Assembly: GCA_027618855.1 (NCBI GenBank)
Contig: JAQCID010000005.1
Coordinates: 1 to 14,173 of the forward strand
DNA: 14,173 bases
Source: Bacteroidota bacterium
GTDB taxonomy: Bacteria > Bacteroidota > Bacteroidia > Flavobacteriales_D > Sanyastnellaceae
Direction: 5' to 3'
Shown here in pieces: positions 1 through 7,810 of the stretch. The notes below the pieces were generated by a model. That model had not been told where the DNA came from, ran no database searches, and worked only from the letters and a program-made list of their open reading frames with translations. Both the position numbers and the translations under genes were made by a program. Positions within the stretch are counted from its first letter, which is position 1. Every line of letters begins with the position of its first letter.

Positions 1-415
1 CGCCAGGCATAGAAACCAAAGGCCAGTTGTGTTTTTCAGCAAGCGCTCCGAGCAGACCTCCGGAAGTAATCACCGCAATCGTAGCTCCCCGTTCATGTGC
101 TGAATTAACCGCTTCAATGGTCTCTTCTGTATTGCCCGAATAACTACATGCCATCACGAGTGTGTTGTTTGAAACCCATCCGGGAATCAAATAATCTGAG
201 TTTGCTACCACAGGAATTTCACTGTCAAGTGAGAGGATGTCCGAGGCGATTGCTCCGCCAATTCCAGAACCTCCCATCCCTAAAATCAAAACACCATTTG
301 GCGAAAGCCCCGATGAGACCTCTTTATGCAGGCCCGCGTCCATTTTCTGCATGTCTGTCACTGCAGCGCTTATTTGTTCCGGAAATTTTTCAATTAGGTC
401 TCTCATATCTACCAT
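1..415 (-). CDS. Bifunctional phosphoglucose/phosphomannose isomerase, SIS domain (N-terminal part)
   Basis: This reading frame enters from the window edge; about 138 N-terminal residues are visible and the C-terminus lies outside. From the ATG at 415 it reads MVDMRDLIEKFPEQI, then a glycine-rich loop (LGMGGSGIGG, about residues 45-54) and CSYSGNTEET at about 90-99. These two motifs are typical of the SIS sugar-isomerase fold, and their spacing fits the bifunctional phosphoglucose/phosphomannose isomerase family, which interconverts glucose-6-P or mannose-6-P with fructose-6-P in the cytosol. The ATG at 406 (residue 4) is an alternative start; neither has a Shine-Dalgarno sequence. It lies 18 nt downstream of the TonB receptor stop on the same strand, so co-transcription is likely. 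The catalytic C-terminal residues cannot be seen, so another SIS sugar-phosphate enzyme is possible. Confidence 0.85.
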   Translation of the reverse strand, partial: MVDMRDLIEKFPEQISAAVTDMQKMDAGLHKEVSSGLSPNGVLILGMGGSGIGGAIASDILSLDSEIPVVANSDYLIPGWVSNNTLVMACSYSGNTEETIEAVNSAHERGATIAVITSGGLLGALAEKHNWPLVSMPG

Positions 416-433
416 ATCAATATCTATATTTAA

Positions 434-2455
434 TTAGTGTCCATTTAACACGAAGGTAAGGCTTGCACGAACCCATCTGCCAGGAAGAGTCACATTTCCT
501 ATATCAACAAGTTCTACATCAAAGGCATTATCTACTCTGATATTTGCATTCAACTTGCCCTCCATAAATTCACGACTTAATGTTGCACCAAGCAAGCCTG
601 TAGGCACGAACTCCACTTCTTTTTCTTCTACAGGGTCAAAATATCCCCCTTCTCTGTCTTGTAATGAATATCTCAAAGATAGTTTAAGGTCAGCGGGAAG
701 AGATAGTGAAGTGCTTATATCAAGCTTGTGCCGAAGGAAGTCCAGAACGTAGTTTGATTCAAACCCAACGCTCGATTCTGATGCCCTAATAGATGTAAAT
801 GAAACTCTGAACAAATTCTCATTTTCCCAGTTTAGAATTAATGATGTTTCTAGTCCATTAAAGACAACCTCTCTCAAATTTGTTGCCTGAGCAACATCCT
901 CTCCTTCAAGACGAACCCAATCAATAAGATTATGCCCTTTACGAATGAATATAGATTGTTCGAACTTGAGAGTGTTGGTTTCACTTATATCCAGAAGTCT
1001 AACCCCAGTTTCAAAATTATCCGACCACTCGTGCTCTAAATCTATCGAGCCCTGGGCTCCTCCTAAATTATAGTATAAATCTGTGAATGACGGTGGCCTA
1101 ACGGACCTGTTTGCCGAGCCAAACAAAATCGCATTACCTTCTTGAGTTAAACGCATCGTTAAATCTGCCCCTGGCAAAACACGTATTGTCCCCGGCCAAA
1201 GCAACGTCCCAGAATCAAAGTCAATAACTGATGCTGTTATTGTACTCGCAAATATGCCTGATTCTATTCTATGAGAAACAGATATCTCTTTTGTCGTTCT
1301 ATTATCTGACCTTGTATAGATTGGGTCTCCTTCGTAAGCGCCACCCACGGCGCCTTCAGTTGTTCCTAATAAATTGCTATATATTGTTTCATTCCTGATG
1401 TCAAGCCTCAAGGCTGTTAGACCTAGAGAATTGTTATATAAGGCGTTCATATTTACGCCATTCGTTATACTTATATGATTATTTGGAGCATGATACCATG
1501 AAGCTCCAGGAGCATATAGCGCGGCCGTATCGCCATTCATAACAAAAAATCCATCCGTTGTTTGCTCATAATACCCTTCGGACTCTCGGAATAATTCGAA
1601 CATGTCATTATGTTTTCTAACATAAGCCGCTGTAATTAAATTAAAATCGCCAAAAGATTTTTCCCAGGTTAATTGTGATTGAAGCGTCCCTGTTTCTTCA
1701 TATTGAGTAGGGTAAGAAGCTGTATAAAAATCTTGTGCTCCAAATGCTTTGTCAGCCATTCCTATATGAAACTTAAATAGCCCCATGTCGCTTGATAGCG
1801 TTGTTGAATATGACCGTAAAAGAATCTCCGCGTCCGTATTTTCTTGATATCCAGAAGTCTTACTTCTGCTTAGTGCAATCCTGTGCCGGAATTTTTCTGT
1901 GCCGAAATCCATGGTTGCCTTAACGCGTTGCCACCCATATGATCCCGCTCCTACAGAAACTAGGCTTCTGTCCGATGATGCAGGACCCGTAAATAGGTGT
2001 ACCGCTCCCGAAAAAGCCCCCGAGCCTATAAATGGTGAAGCACCTCCTTTTACAACTTCGATGCGGTTAATGTCTTCGGGGTCAAAGGTGATGTCCATGA
2101 GATGGTGCCCTGTATGAGGAGCGCTCCAACGAATTCCATTCACAAGCAATGCGACTTGCTCAAATGAGCCCCCTCGTATTGTGAGGTCTGACTGAACACC
2201 TGGTGCGCCCCTTTGACGAACGTCTACGCCTGCAACAAATTCGAGGGTCTCTCCAATAGATACCGCAGCACTTTGGATTATTTCTTCTGAATAAATGACA
2301 GAGATCGATCTGGGTGAGTCCTTGGGTTCGATCTCTCCCGGTGTTGCAATCACGACGACCTCCTTAATTTGGATTGAAGGAATTGGCTCAATTTGGGCTG
2401 TAAAAAGCAGAGGAGAAATTAAGAATGCGATTAAAACCTTTGATTTTATGCTCAT
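434..2455 (-). CDS. TonB-dependent outer membrane receptor
   Basis: This is a 673-residue outer-membrane receptor for TonB-energised uptake. Residues 1-20 form a signal peptide (hydrophobic LIAFLISPLLF, likely cleavage after FTA). A TonB-box-like stretch, IKEVVVIATPGE, follows at about 30-41. The plug domain spans roughly 45-160, with TIRGGSFEQVALLVNGIR, a TGHH motif and IEVVKGGASPFIGSGAFSGA, all typical of Bacteroidota receptors of the BtuB/FepA-like group. The remainder is the beta-barrel, ending in LPGRWVRASLTFVLNGH; the last strand is followed by three or four extra residues rather than ending on an aromatic. There is no SusD partner and no carboxypeptidase-like N-terminal extension, so it is not a SusC-type glycan receptor. 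The substrate cannot be told from sequence. It is probably co-transcribed with the SIS isomerase gene downstream. Confidence 0.93.
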   Translation of the reverse strand: MSIKSKVLIAFLISPLLFTAQIEPIPSIQIKEVVVIATPGEIEPKDSPRSISVIYSEEIIQSAAVSIGETLEFVAGVDVRQRGAPGVQSDLTIRGGSFEQVALLVNGIRWSAPHTGHHLMDITFDPEDINRIEVVKGGASPFIGSGAFSGAVHLFTGPASSDRSLVSVGAGSYGWQRVKATMDFGTEKFRHRIALSRSKTSGYQENTDAEILLRSYSTTLSSDMGLFKFHIGMADKAFGAQDFYTASYPTQYEETGTLQSQLTWEKSFGDFNLITAAYVRKHNDMFELFRESEGYYEQTTDGFFVMNGDTAALYAPGASWYHAPNNHISITNGVNMNALYNNSLGLTALRLDIRNETIYSNLLGTTEGAVGGAYEGDPIYTRSDNRTTKEISVSHRIESGIFASTITASVIDFDSGTLLWPGTIRVLPGADLTMRLTQEGNAILFGSANRSVRPPSFTDLYYNLGGAQGSIDLEHEWSDNFETGVRLLDISETNTLKFEQSIFIRKGHNLIDWVRLEGEDVAQATNLREVVFNGLETSLILNWENENLFRVSFTSIRASESSVGFESNYVLDFLRHKLDISTSLSLPADLKLSLRYSLQDREGGYFDPVEEKEVEFVPTGLLGATLSREFMEGKLNANIRVDNAFDVELVDIGNVTLPGRWVRASLTFVLNGH

Positions 2456-2488
2456 AAAAAGTTGTTATAATTCGTATTAATATCCGGG

Positions 2489-2515
2489 CAAAGCTAATGA
2501 CAAACTAAAAACAAT
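2489..2515 (-). promoter_or_regulatory. Candidate Bacteroidota promoter for the TonB receptor gene
   Basis: On the minus strand TAGCTTTG (2496-2489) matches the Bacteroidota -7 consensus TAnnTTTG. An ATTG at 2515-2512 could serve as the -33 element, but the spacer is 15 nt rather than the usual 19 or so. Initiation here would leave a 5' UTR of about 30 nt before the ATG at 2455. It is back to back with the candidate lysS promoter. Confidence 0.45.
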
Positions 2516-2524
2516 TGTCAGAAT

Positions 2525-2551
2525 ATTGCCAAGTATCAAATCGTATCTTTG
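2525..2551 (+). promoter_or_regulatory. Candidate lysS promoter, probably giving a leaderless mRNA
   Basis: TATCTTTG at 2544-2551 is a perfect match to the Bacteroidota -7 box and is identical to the box upstream of rplM. It ends only 4 nt before the lysS ATG at 2556, so transcription would begin at or within a few nt of the start codon. An ATTG at 2525-2528 lies 15 nt upstream; there is no TTTG at the canonical 19-nt spacing, which lowers confidence. Confidence 0.45.
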
Positions 2552-2555
2552 ACGC

Positions 2556-4052
2556 ATGATAAGGAGTGAGCAAGAACAAATTCGATTGGCGTCTTTACAA
2601 CAATTAAAGGATTTAGGGATAAATCCATATCCTGCGGAAGAATTTGTAGTAACGCACAGAAGTAAATCCCTCAAGGAGGACTTCAAACCGGGTGTCAAAG
2701 TCAGCATGGCAGGCCGAATGATGAGCCGTAGAATTATGGGCAAAGCTTCCTTTGCTGAACTTCAAGACGCCGAGGGAACGATTCAACTGTATCTAAATAG
2801 AGATGAGATCTGTGAGGGAGAGGATAAAACGATGTACAATTCTGTATTCAAAAAGCTTCTGGATAGAGGCGATTTCATTGGAATTGAGGGTGAAACATTT
2901 GTAACCAAAGTTGGCGAACCTTCTGTTAAAGTTTCTGGGTTCAAGGTCCTTTCAAAGGCCATCAGGCCTCTTCCGGCAGTGAAGACAGATGAAGACGGAA
3001 TTGTACACGACGCTTTCACTGACCCTGAGCTTAGGTACCGCATGAGATATGTAGACCTCTGCGTCAATGAAAAGGTCAAGGAAACGTTTGTTGCGCGCAG
3101 TAACATCATCCGAACGATACGTGAGGCGTTTGACAAAGAAGGGTGGTTAGAAGTAGACACCCCTGTACTTCAACCGATTCCAGGGGGGGCTGCTGCAAGA
3201 CCTTTCGAAACACATCACAATGCGTTGGATACGCCTCTTTACTTGCGGATTGCAAATGAGCTGTATCTGAAACGCCTTATTGTGGGTGGTTTTGAAGGCG
3301 TTTATGAATTCAGCAGGAACTTCCGAAACGAAGGCATGGACAGGACTCACAACCCAGAGTTTACCATCCTAGAGCTTTACGTTGCATACAAGGATTACAA
3401 CTGGATGATGAAGACTACAGAGAGCCTTCTCGGGAATGTCGCGCAATCGGTTCACGGTAAAACTGTGGTTACACTCGCAGGAAAGGAGATTGATTTCACC
3501 CCTCCATACGCCAGAGTGACGATGAGAGATGCCATTCTAGAACACACAAATGTTGACATTGACGACCTCGATGAGGACGGCTTGAGGGAAGCGTGTAAAA
3601 CCCTCAATCTTGACACTGATGCTTCAATGGGCAAGGGGAAACTCATTGACGTAATGTTCGGTGAGAAGTGTGAGCACCTGTATATCCAACCTACGTTTAT
3701 CACTGATTACCCTGTTGACATGTCTCCTCTTACGAAGATTCACAGAGACAATCCGAACAACACTGAGCGTTTTGAGCTTATGATAAATGGCACTGAGGTC
3801 GCAAACGCATACTCGGAGTTGAATGACCCCATTGATCAGCGTGAACGCTTCGAAGCTCAAGTTGAGTTGGGAAAAAGAGGGGATGATGAAGCAATGTTCA
3901 TCGACCAGGATTTCCTTCGTGCCCTAGAGTACGGTATGCCTCCAACTAGCGGCATCGGCATAGGTATCGATAGACTAGTTATGATGCTTACAGATCAAAC
4001 CTCGATACAAGAGGTCCTCCTTTTTCCTCAAATGCGCCCTGAACAATTCTAA
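2556..4052 (+). CDS. lysS: Lysyl-tRNA synthetase, class II (LysRS)
   Basis: The 498-residue enzyme charges tRNA-Lys with lysine using ATP in the cytosol. The N-terminal OB-fold anticodon-binding region occupies about residues 50-150. The class II core follows: motif 1 around GWLEVDTPVLQP (about 196-207), an IPGGAAARPF loop, motif 2 with FRNEGMDRTHNPEF (about 256-269) and motif 3 with GIGIGIDRLVMML (about 467-479), followed by LLFPQMRPE. Length and motif order are normal for bacterial class II LysRS. The ATG at 2556 gives MIRSEQEQIR followed by LGINPYP, the expected N-terminus for this family. No Shine-Dalgarno sequence precedes it and the -7 box ends 4 nt upstream. The DUF59 gene begins 12 nt downstream, so lysS probably leads a lysS-DUF59-dxr transcript. 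Confidence 0.98.
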   Translation: MIRSEQEQIRLASLQQLKDLGINPYPAEEFVVTHRSKSLKEDFKPGVKVSMAGRMMSRRIMGKASFAELQDAEGTIQLYLNRDEICEGEDKTMYNSVFKKLLDRGDFIGIEGETFVTKVGEPSVKVSGFKVLSKAIRPLPAVKTDEDGIVHDAFTDPELRYRMRYVDLCVNEKVKETFVARSNIIRTIREAFDKEGWLEVDTPVLQPIPGGAAARPFETHHNALDTPLYLRIANELYLKRLIVGGFEGVYEFSRNFRNEGMDRTHNPEFTILELYVAYKDYNWMMKTTESLLGNVAQSVHGKTVVTLAGKEIDFTPPYARVTMRDAILEHTNVDIDDLDEDGLREACKTLNLDTDASMGKGKLIDVMFGEKCEHLYIQPTFITDYPVDMSPLTKIHRDNPNNTERFELMINGTEVANAYSELNDPIDQRERFEAQVELGKRGDDEAMFIDQDFLRALEYGMPPTSGIGIGIDRLVMMLTDQTSIQEVLLFPQMRPEQF

Positions 4053-4064
4053 ACGTTTAAGACT

Positions 4065-4373
4065 ATGTCGCTACCTACAACAAATATGATTATCGCAACG
4101 CTAAAAACGATTTTCGACCCCGAGATTCCCGTTGATATTTACGAATTGGGCCTGATCTATGAGGTGAAAATCTCAGATGAGGGTGCTGTAGATATAGAAA
4201 TGACGTTAACCTCCCCAAACTGTCCTGTAGCTGAAAGCTTACCCAGAGATGTTGAGGATAAGGTTGCGGCAATGGAAGGAATTGTAAGCGCAAAAGTTGA
4301 AATCGTATTTGATCCACCATGGACACAGGATATGATGAGTGAGGAGGCCAAACTTGAGTGCGGATTCTTATGA
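4065..4373 (+). CDS. DUF59/MIP18-family Fe-S cluster assembly protein (SufT-like)
   Basis: This 102-residue protein is a single MIP18/DUF59 domain. It carries the family signature TIFDPEIPVDIYELGLIYEV (about residues 14-33), a TLTSPNCPVAESLP stretch with the conserved cysteine (about 47-60) and a C-terminal VEIVFDPPWTQDMMSEEAK. Relatives (SufT, PaaD, eukaryotic CIA2) act in Fe-S cluster maturation or transfer; that role is inherited from the family and not shown here. No suf genes are visible. The ATG at 4065 is used; Met8 at 4086 is an alternative that would trim the domain slightly. Its TGA overlaps the dxr ATG (ATGA), so the two are probably translationally coupled. Confidence 0.88.
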   Translation: MSLPTTNMIIATLKTIFDPEIPVDIYELGLIYEVKISDEGAVDIEMTLTSPNCPVAESLPRDVEDKVAAMEGIVSAKVEIVFDPPWTQDMMSEEAKLECGFL

Positions 4374-5545
4374 AGCCATCCGGTGAAGGGTCCGATTCCC
4401 CAACGCGTGGAATAGCCATTCTTGGGTCAACTGGATCAATTGGAACGCAGGCCCTAGATGTCATTCGAGAGCAGTCCGATTTTCTTCATGTAGAGGTTCT
4501 GTCGGCTGGAAAGAATGCGGACCTACTGATCAAGCAGGCTTTAGAATTTAGACCAAACGCTGTTGTGATCGCCGATCCTTCACTTCGAGATCGCGTTTTC
4601 GATGTGCTCTTTGACGAGGGCATTAAAGTGTATTCTGGTGCGGACGCTCTAGAGCAGGTCGTAGAAATGGAGGGCATCGATATGGTCCTTACGGCACTTG
4701 TCGGGGCCGCCGGACTGAAGCCTACTCTAAGTGCAATCCGAGCTGGAAAACACATCGCTCTTGCAAATAAAGAGACGATGGTTGTTGCGGGAGAGCTTGT
4801 AACTGCTGAGGCAAAAAAGGCTGGCGTTTATATTCACCCTGTTGACTCGGAACACAGTGCTATTTATCAATGTCTTGCTGGTGAATTTCACAATCCACTT
4901 GAGAAAATCATTCTGACTGCTTCTGGTGGGCCTTTTCGAGGATACAACACTGAGCAATTGTCTCAGGTAACAAAGGCTCAAGCTCTTAAGCATCCAAATT
5001 GGGACATGGGAGCAAAAATCACCATCGACTCCGCATCTATGATGAATAAAGGACTAGAGGTTATTGAGGCCAAATGGCTTTTTGAATTAAATGCGGATCA
5101 AATTGAGATCATTGTTCATCCACAGTCTATTATCCACAGCATTGCTCAATTCGAAGATGGGTCCATGAAAGCGCAAATGGGTCTCCCTGACATGAAGCTC
5201 CCTATTCAGTACGCACTGACCTATCCACGTCGTCTTTCGAATACCTTTCCGAGATTTAACTTTTTAGACTATCCCGCGTTAACGTTTGAACAACCCGATT
5301 TCAAATCGTTCCGAAACCTGGAGCTTGCGTTTGACGTTCTCGCAAAAGGTGGGAACGCTCCGTCAGTCCTTAACGCAGCAAATGAAGTTGCTGTTGCTCG
5401 ATTTTTAAATGATGAAGTTGCGTTTCACCAACTCCCTGACATCGTAGAGTTTGCCCTTTCAAAAGTAGGATTCCAGTCAAAACCAGATCTCGAAGCTCTT
5501 GTCGGTTCTGACGCTGAGGCGCGTGCCCGGGCGAGAGAGTTTTAA
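4370..5545 (+). CDS. dxr: 1-deoxy-D-xylulose 5-phosphate reductoisomerase
   Basis: Dxr converts DXP to 2-C-methyl-D-erythritol 4-phosphate with NADPH and a divalent metal, the committed step of the MEP isoprenoid pathway. With the ATG at 4370 the protein has 391 residues. Visible motifs are the NADPH loop AILGSTGSIG (16-25), ALANKETMV (about 129-137), the metal-binding VDSEHSAIYQ (about 157-166), LTASGGPFRG, DSASMMNKGLEVIEA and HPQSIIHS (about 250-257). I prefer ATG 4370 to the in-frame GTG at 4358 because it forms an ATGA overlap with the upstream stop. The N-terminus still carries about 10 residues more than usual before the nucleotide loop. Its stop is only 12 nt from the convergent frr stop. 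The protease gene rseP, a common dxr neighbour in Bacteroidota, is absent here. Confidence 0.97.
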   Translation: MKPSGEGSDSPTRGIAILGSTGSIGTQALDVIREQSDFLHVEVLSAGKNADLLIKQALEFRPNAVVIADPSLRDRVFDVLFDEGIKVYSGADALEQVVEMEGIDMVLTALVGAAGLKPTLSAIRAGKHIALANKETMVVAGELVTAEAKKAGVYIHPVDSEHSAIYQCLAGEFHNPLEKIILTASGGPFRGYNTEQLSQVTKAQALKHPNWDMGAKITIDSASMMNKGLEVIEAKWLFELNADQIEIIVHPQSIIHSIAQFEDGSMKAQMGLPDMKLPIQYALTYPRRLSNTFPRFNFLDYPALTFEQPDFKSFRNLELAFDVLAKGGNAPSVLNAANEVAVARFLNDEVAFHQLPDIVEFALSKVGFQSKPDLEALVGSDAEARARAREF

Positions 5546-5557
5546 ATTACGCTTCGG

Positions 5558-6121
5558 CTATACTTTCATAATATCAGCCTCTTTATTAGATAAAATCTCT
5601 TCGACATTTGTGGTATAAGAGTTTGTCATCTCTTGAACTTTCGCCTCGCCTGTCTTGAGCATATCTTCGCTCAAACCCTCTTCTTTTGCCGATTTAAGAA
5701 TATCGTTTGCATCTTTTCTCGCATTGCGAATGGATACTCTTGCCGATTCTCCTTCACTTCTTGCGCGTTTGGAAAGTTCGATCCTTCTCTCCTCAGTAAG
5801 GGGGGGGACATTGATAATTAAAACCTCTCCGTTATTTACTGGGTTTAAGCCCAAATTGGCATTGATAATTCCCGTTGAAATAGGCTCGAGCATAGGTTTC
5901 TCCCAAGGCTGTACCACAAGGGTTCTGGCGTCTGTATTGTTCACGTTTGCAACTTGGCTGATAGGCGTCATCGTTCCGTAGTAATCAATCTTGACACTCT
6001 CAAGCATAGATGGGTGGGCTCTTCCAGCCCTCACTTTTTTAAGTTCCATTTTAAGGCGATCTGTCGCCTTGTCCATTTGTTCCTTTGCCTCCTCTAAGGC
6101 CATGTCTATTGCTTCCTGCAT
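5558..6121 (-). CDS. frr: Ribosome recycling factor
   Basis: RRF, with EF-G, splits post-termination ribosomes. The 187-residue protein has normal length and family motifs: the helix containing KKVRAGRAHPSMLE (about 28-41), YYGTMTPISQVANV (about 47-60), LVVQPWEKPML, and the C-terminal helix with LTEERRIELSKRARSEGESARVSIRN split around residues 108-135. The start at 6121 places the conserved RAG arginine at residue 31, as in other Bacteroidota RRFs. An AAGGA lies unusually close to this ATG (2 nt); Met7 has a better-spaced AGGAAG but would shorten the conserved N-terminus. It follows pyrH after 21 nt and is presumably co-transcribed with it. No hairpin is visible in the 12-nt gap to dxr. Confidence 0.97.
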   Translation of the reverse strand: MQEAIDMALEEAKEQMDKATDRLKMELKKVRAGRAHPSMLESVKIDYYGTMTPISQVANVNNTDARTLVVQPWEKPMLEPISTGIINANLGLNPVNNGEVLIINVPPLTEERRIELSKRARSEGESARVSIRNARKDANDILKSAKEEGLSEDMLKTGEAKVQEMTNSYTTNVEEILSNKEADIMKV

Positions 6122-6142
6122 ATCCTTATCTATTTGTGACTC

Positions 6143-6918
<776 letters not shown>

Positions 6919-6951
6919 AAGTTTTGTTGTTTGTTCGGTAGCTTGCTTAGA

Positions 6952-7779
6952 TTATCCCAGGGCAATTCGGCTGAAACTTTCCACTTTTACTCCTGGACAA
7001 GATGCTTCAACATATTGTTCAACCGTTAGGTTGTTGTCCTTAATAAATGGTTGATTTACGAGTGTAACCTCCTTGAACCATTTGTTTAAGCGTCCCATAG
7101 AAATTTTCTCTGCAAGTTCAGCAGGCTTGCCTTCTTGAATTGCAAGCTCCTTACCAATTTCTTTCTCTTTCGCAATAAGGTCATCTGGAATGAGTGATTG
7201 ATTCACTGCAACGGGTGCCATCGCCGCAGCTTGCATTGCAACATCTCTCCCCACAGTAGCATCAACTTTGCCGCTAAAGCCTACAACAGTCGCAAGGCGA
7301 TTTCCTGGATGAATGTATGAGATCACTGACTCCCCTTTTGCAATATCGAATGCTCCAATCTCTATGCGCTCTCCTATCTTTCCTGTTTCCTCAATAATCT
7401 TGTCTGCGACAGTAAAATCTGATCCAGGGTATATCATTGCTAAAACAGCTTCCTTAGATTCACAACCTTCTGAGATTGCAAGATTCAATACTGTTTGAGC
7501 AACGGAAATAAAATCTGCATTTTGAGCTACAAAATCCGTCTCACAGTTTAAGGACAATACGATGCCTGTGTTGCCATCCGTGTTTACGCCTGAAAGAATA
7601 ACTCCCTCACTTGCCTCACGATCGCCACGCTTTGCAGCGACTTTCTGACCCTTCAAACGAAGAACCTCAACAGCTTTGTCCATATCTCCTTCGGCTTCTT
7701 GGAGTGCTTTTTTGCAATCCATCATGCCAGCGCCCGTTTGTGTACGTAGCTTTTTTACTTCAGCAGCGGTAATATTCAT
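6952..7779 (-). CDS. tsf: Translation elongation factor Ts
   Basis: EF-Ts is the guanine-nucleotide exchange factor for EF-Tu. The 275-residue protein opens MNITAAEVKKLRTQTGAGMMDCKKAL, split here at the UBA-like N-terminal domain (about 1-50), followed by GQKVAAKRGDREASEG (about 44-59) and the signature LNCETDFVAQN (about 77-87). The core then continues through HPGNRLATVVGF and the coiled region LAIQEGKPAELAEKI to a dimerisation-type C-terminus ending in FSRIALG. Length is normal for bacteria. It starts 31 nt after the rpsB stop on the same strand, the standard rpsB-tsf arrangement. No Shine-Dalgarno sequence is visible before the ATG. A strong hairpin 33 nt downstream probably ends most transcripts. 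Confidence 0.98.
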   Translation of the reverse strand: MNITAAEVKKLRTQTGAGMMDCKKALQEAEGDMDKAVEVLRLKGQKVAAKRGDREASEGVILSGVNTDGNTGIVLSLNCETDFVAQNADFISVAQTVLNLAISEGCESKEAVLAMIYPGSDFTVADKIIEETGKIGERIEIGAFDIAKGESVISYIHPGNRLATVVGFSGKVDATVGRDVAMQAAAMAPVAVNQSLIPDDLIAKEKEIGKELAIQEGKPAELAEKISMGRLNKWFKEVTLVNQPFIKDNNLTVEQYVEASCPGVKVESFSRIALG

Positions 7780-7810
7780 AATATTATCTGTAAATAGTGT
7801 GATAGACTGG

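Noticed and set aside
2477..2743. Minus-strand 88-residue frame overlapping the lysS start and its promoter
   Set aside because: Antisense to the conserved lysS N-terminus, no recognisable domain, and it would have to initiate inside lysS.
4050..4059. TAAACGTTTA palindrome between lysS and the DUF59 gene
   Set aside because: Ten bases without a loop and with no second copy in the gap; within chance expectation for AT-rich DNA.
5525..5532. GCCCGGGC palindrome near the end of dxr as a terminator for frr
   Set aside because: No loop, no adjacent T run, and inside dxr coding sequence; ordinary codon usage explains it.
5633..5981. Plus-strand frames of 62 and 108 residues opposite frr
   Set aside because: Antisense shadows of a well-conserved gene with no start signal or domain of their own.
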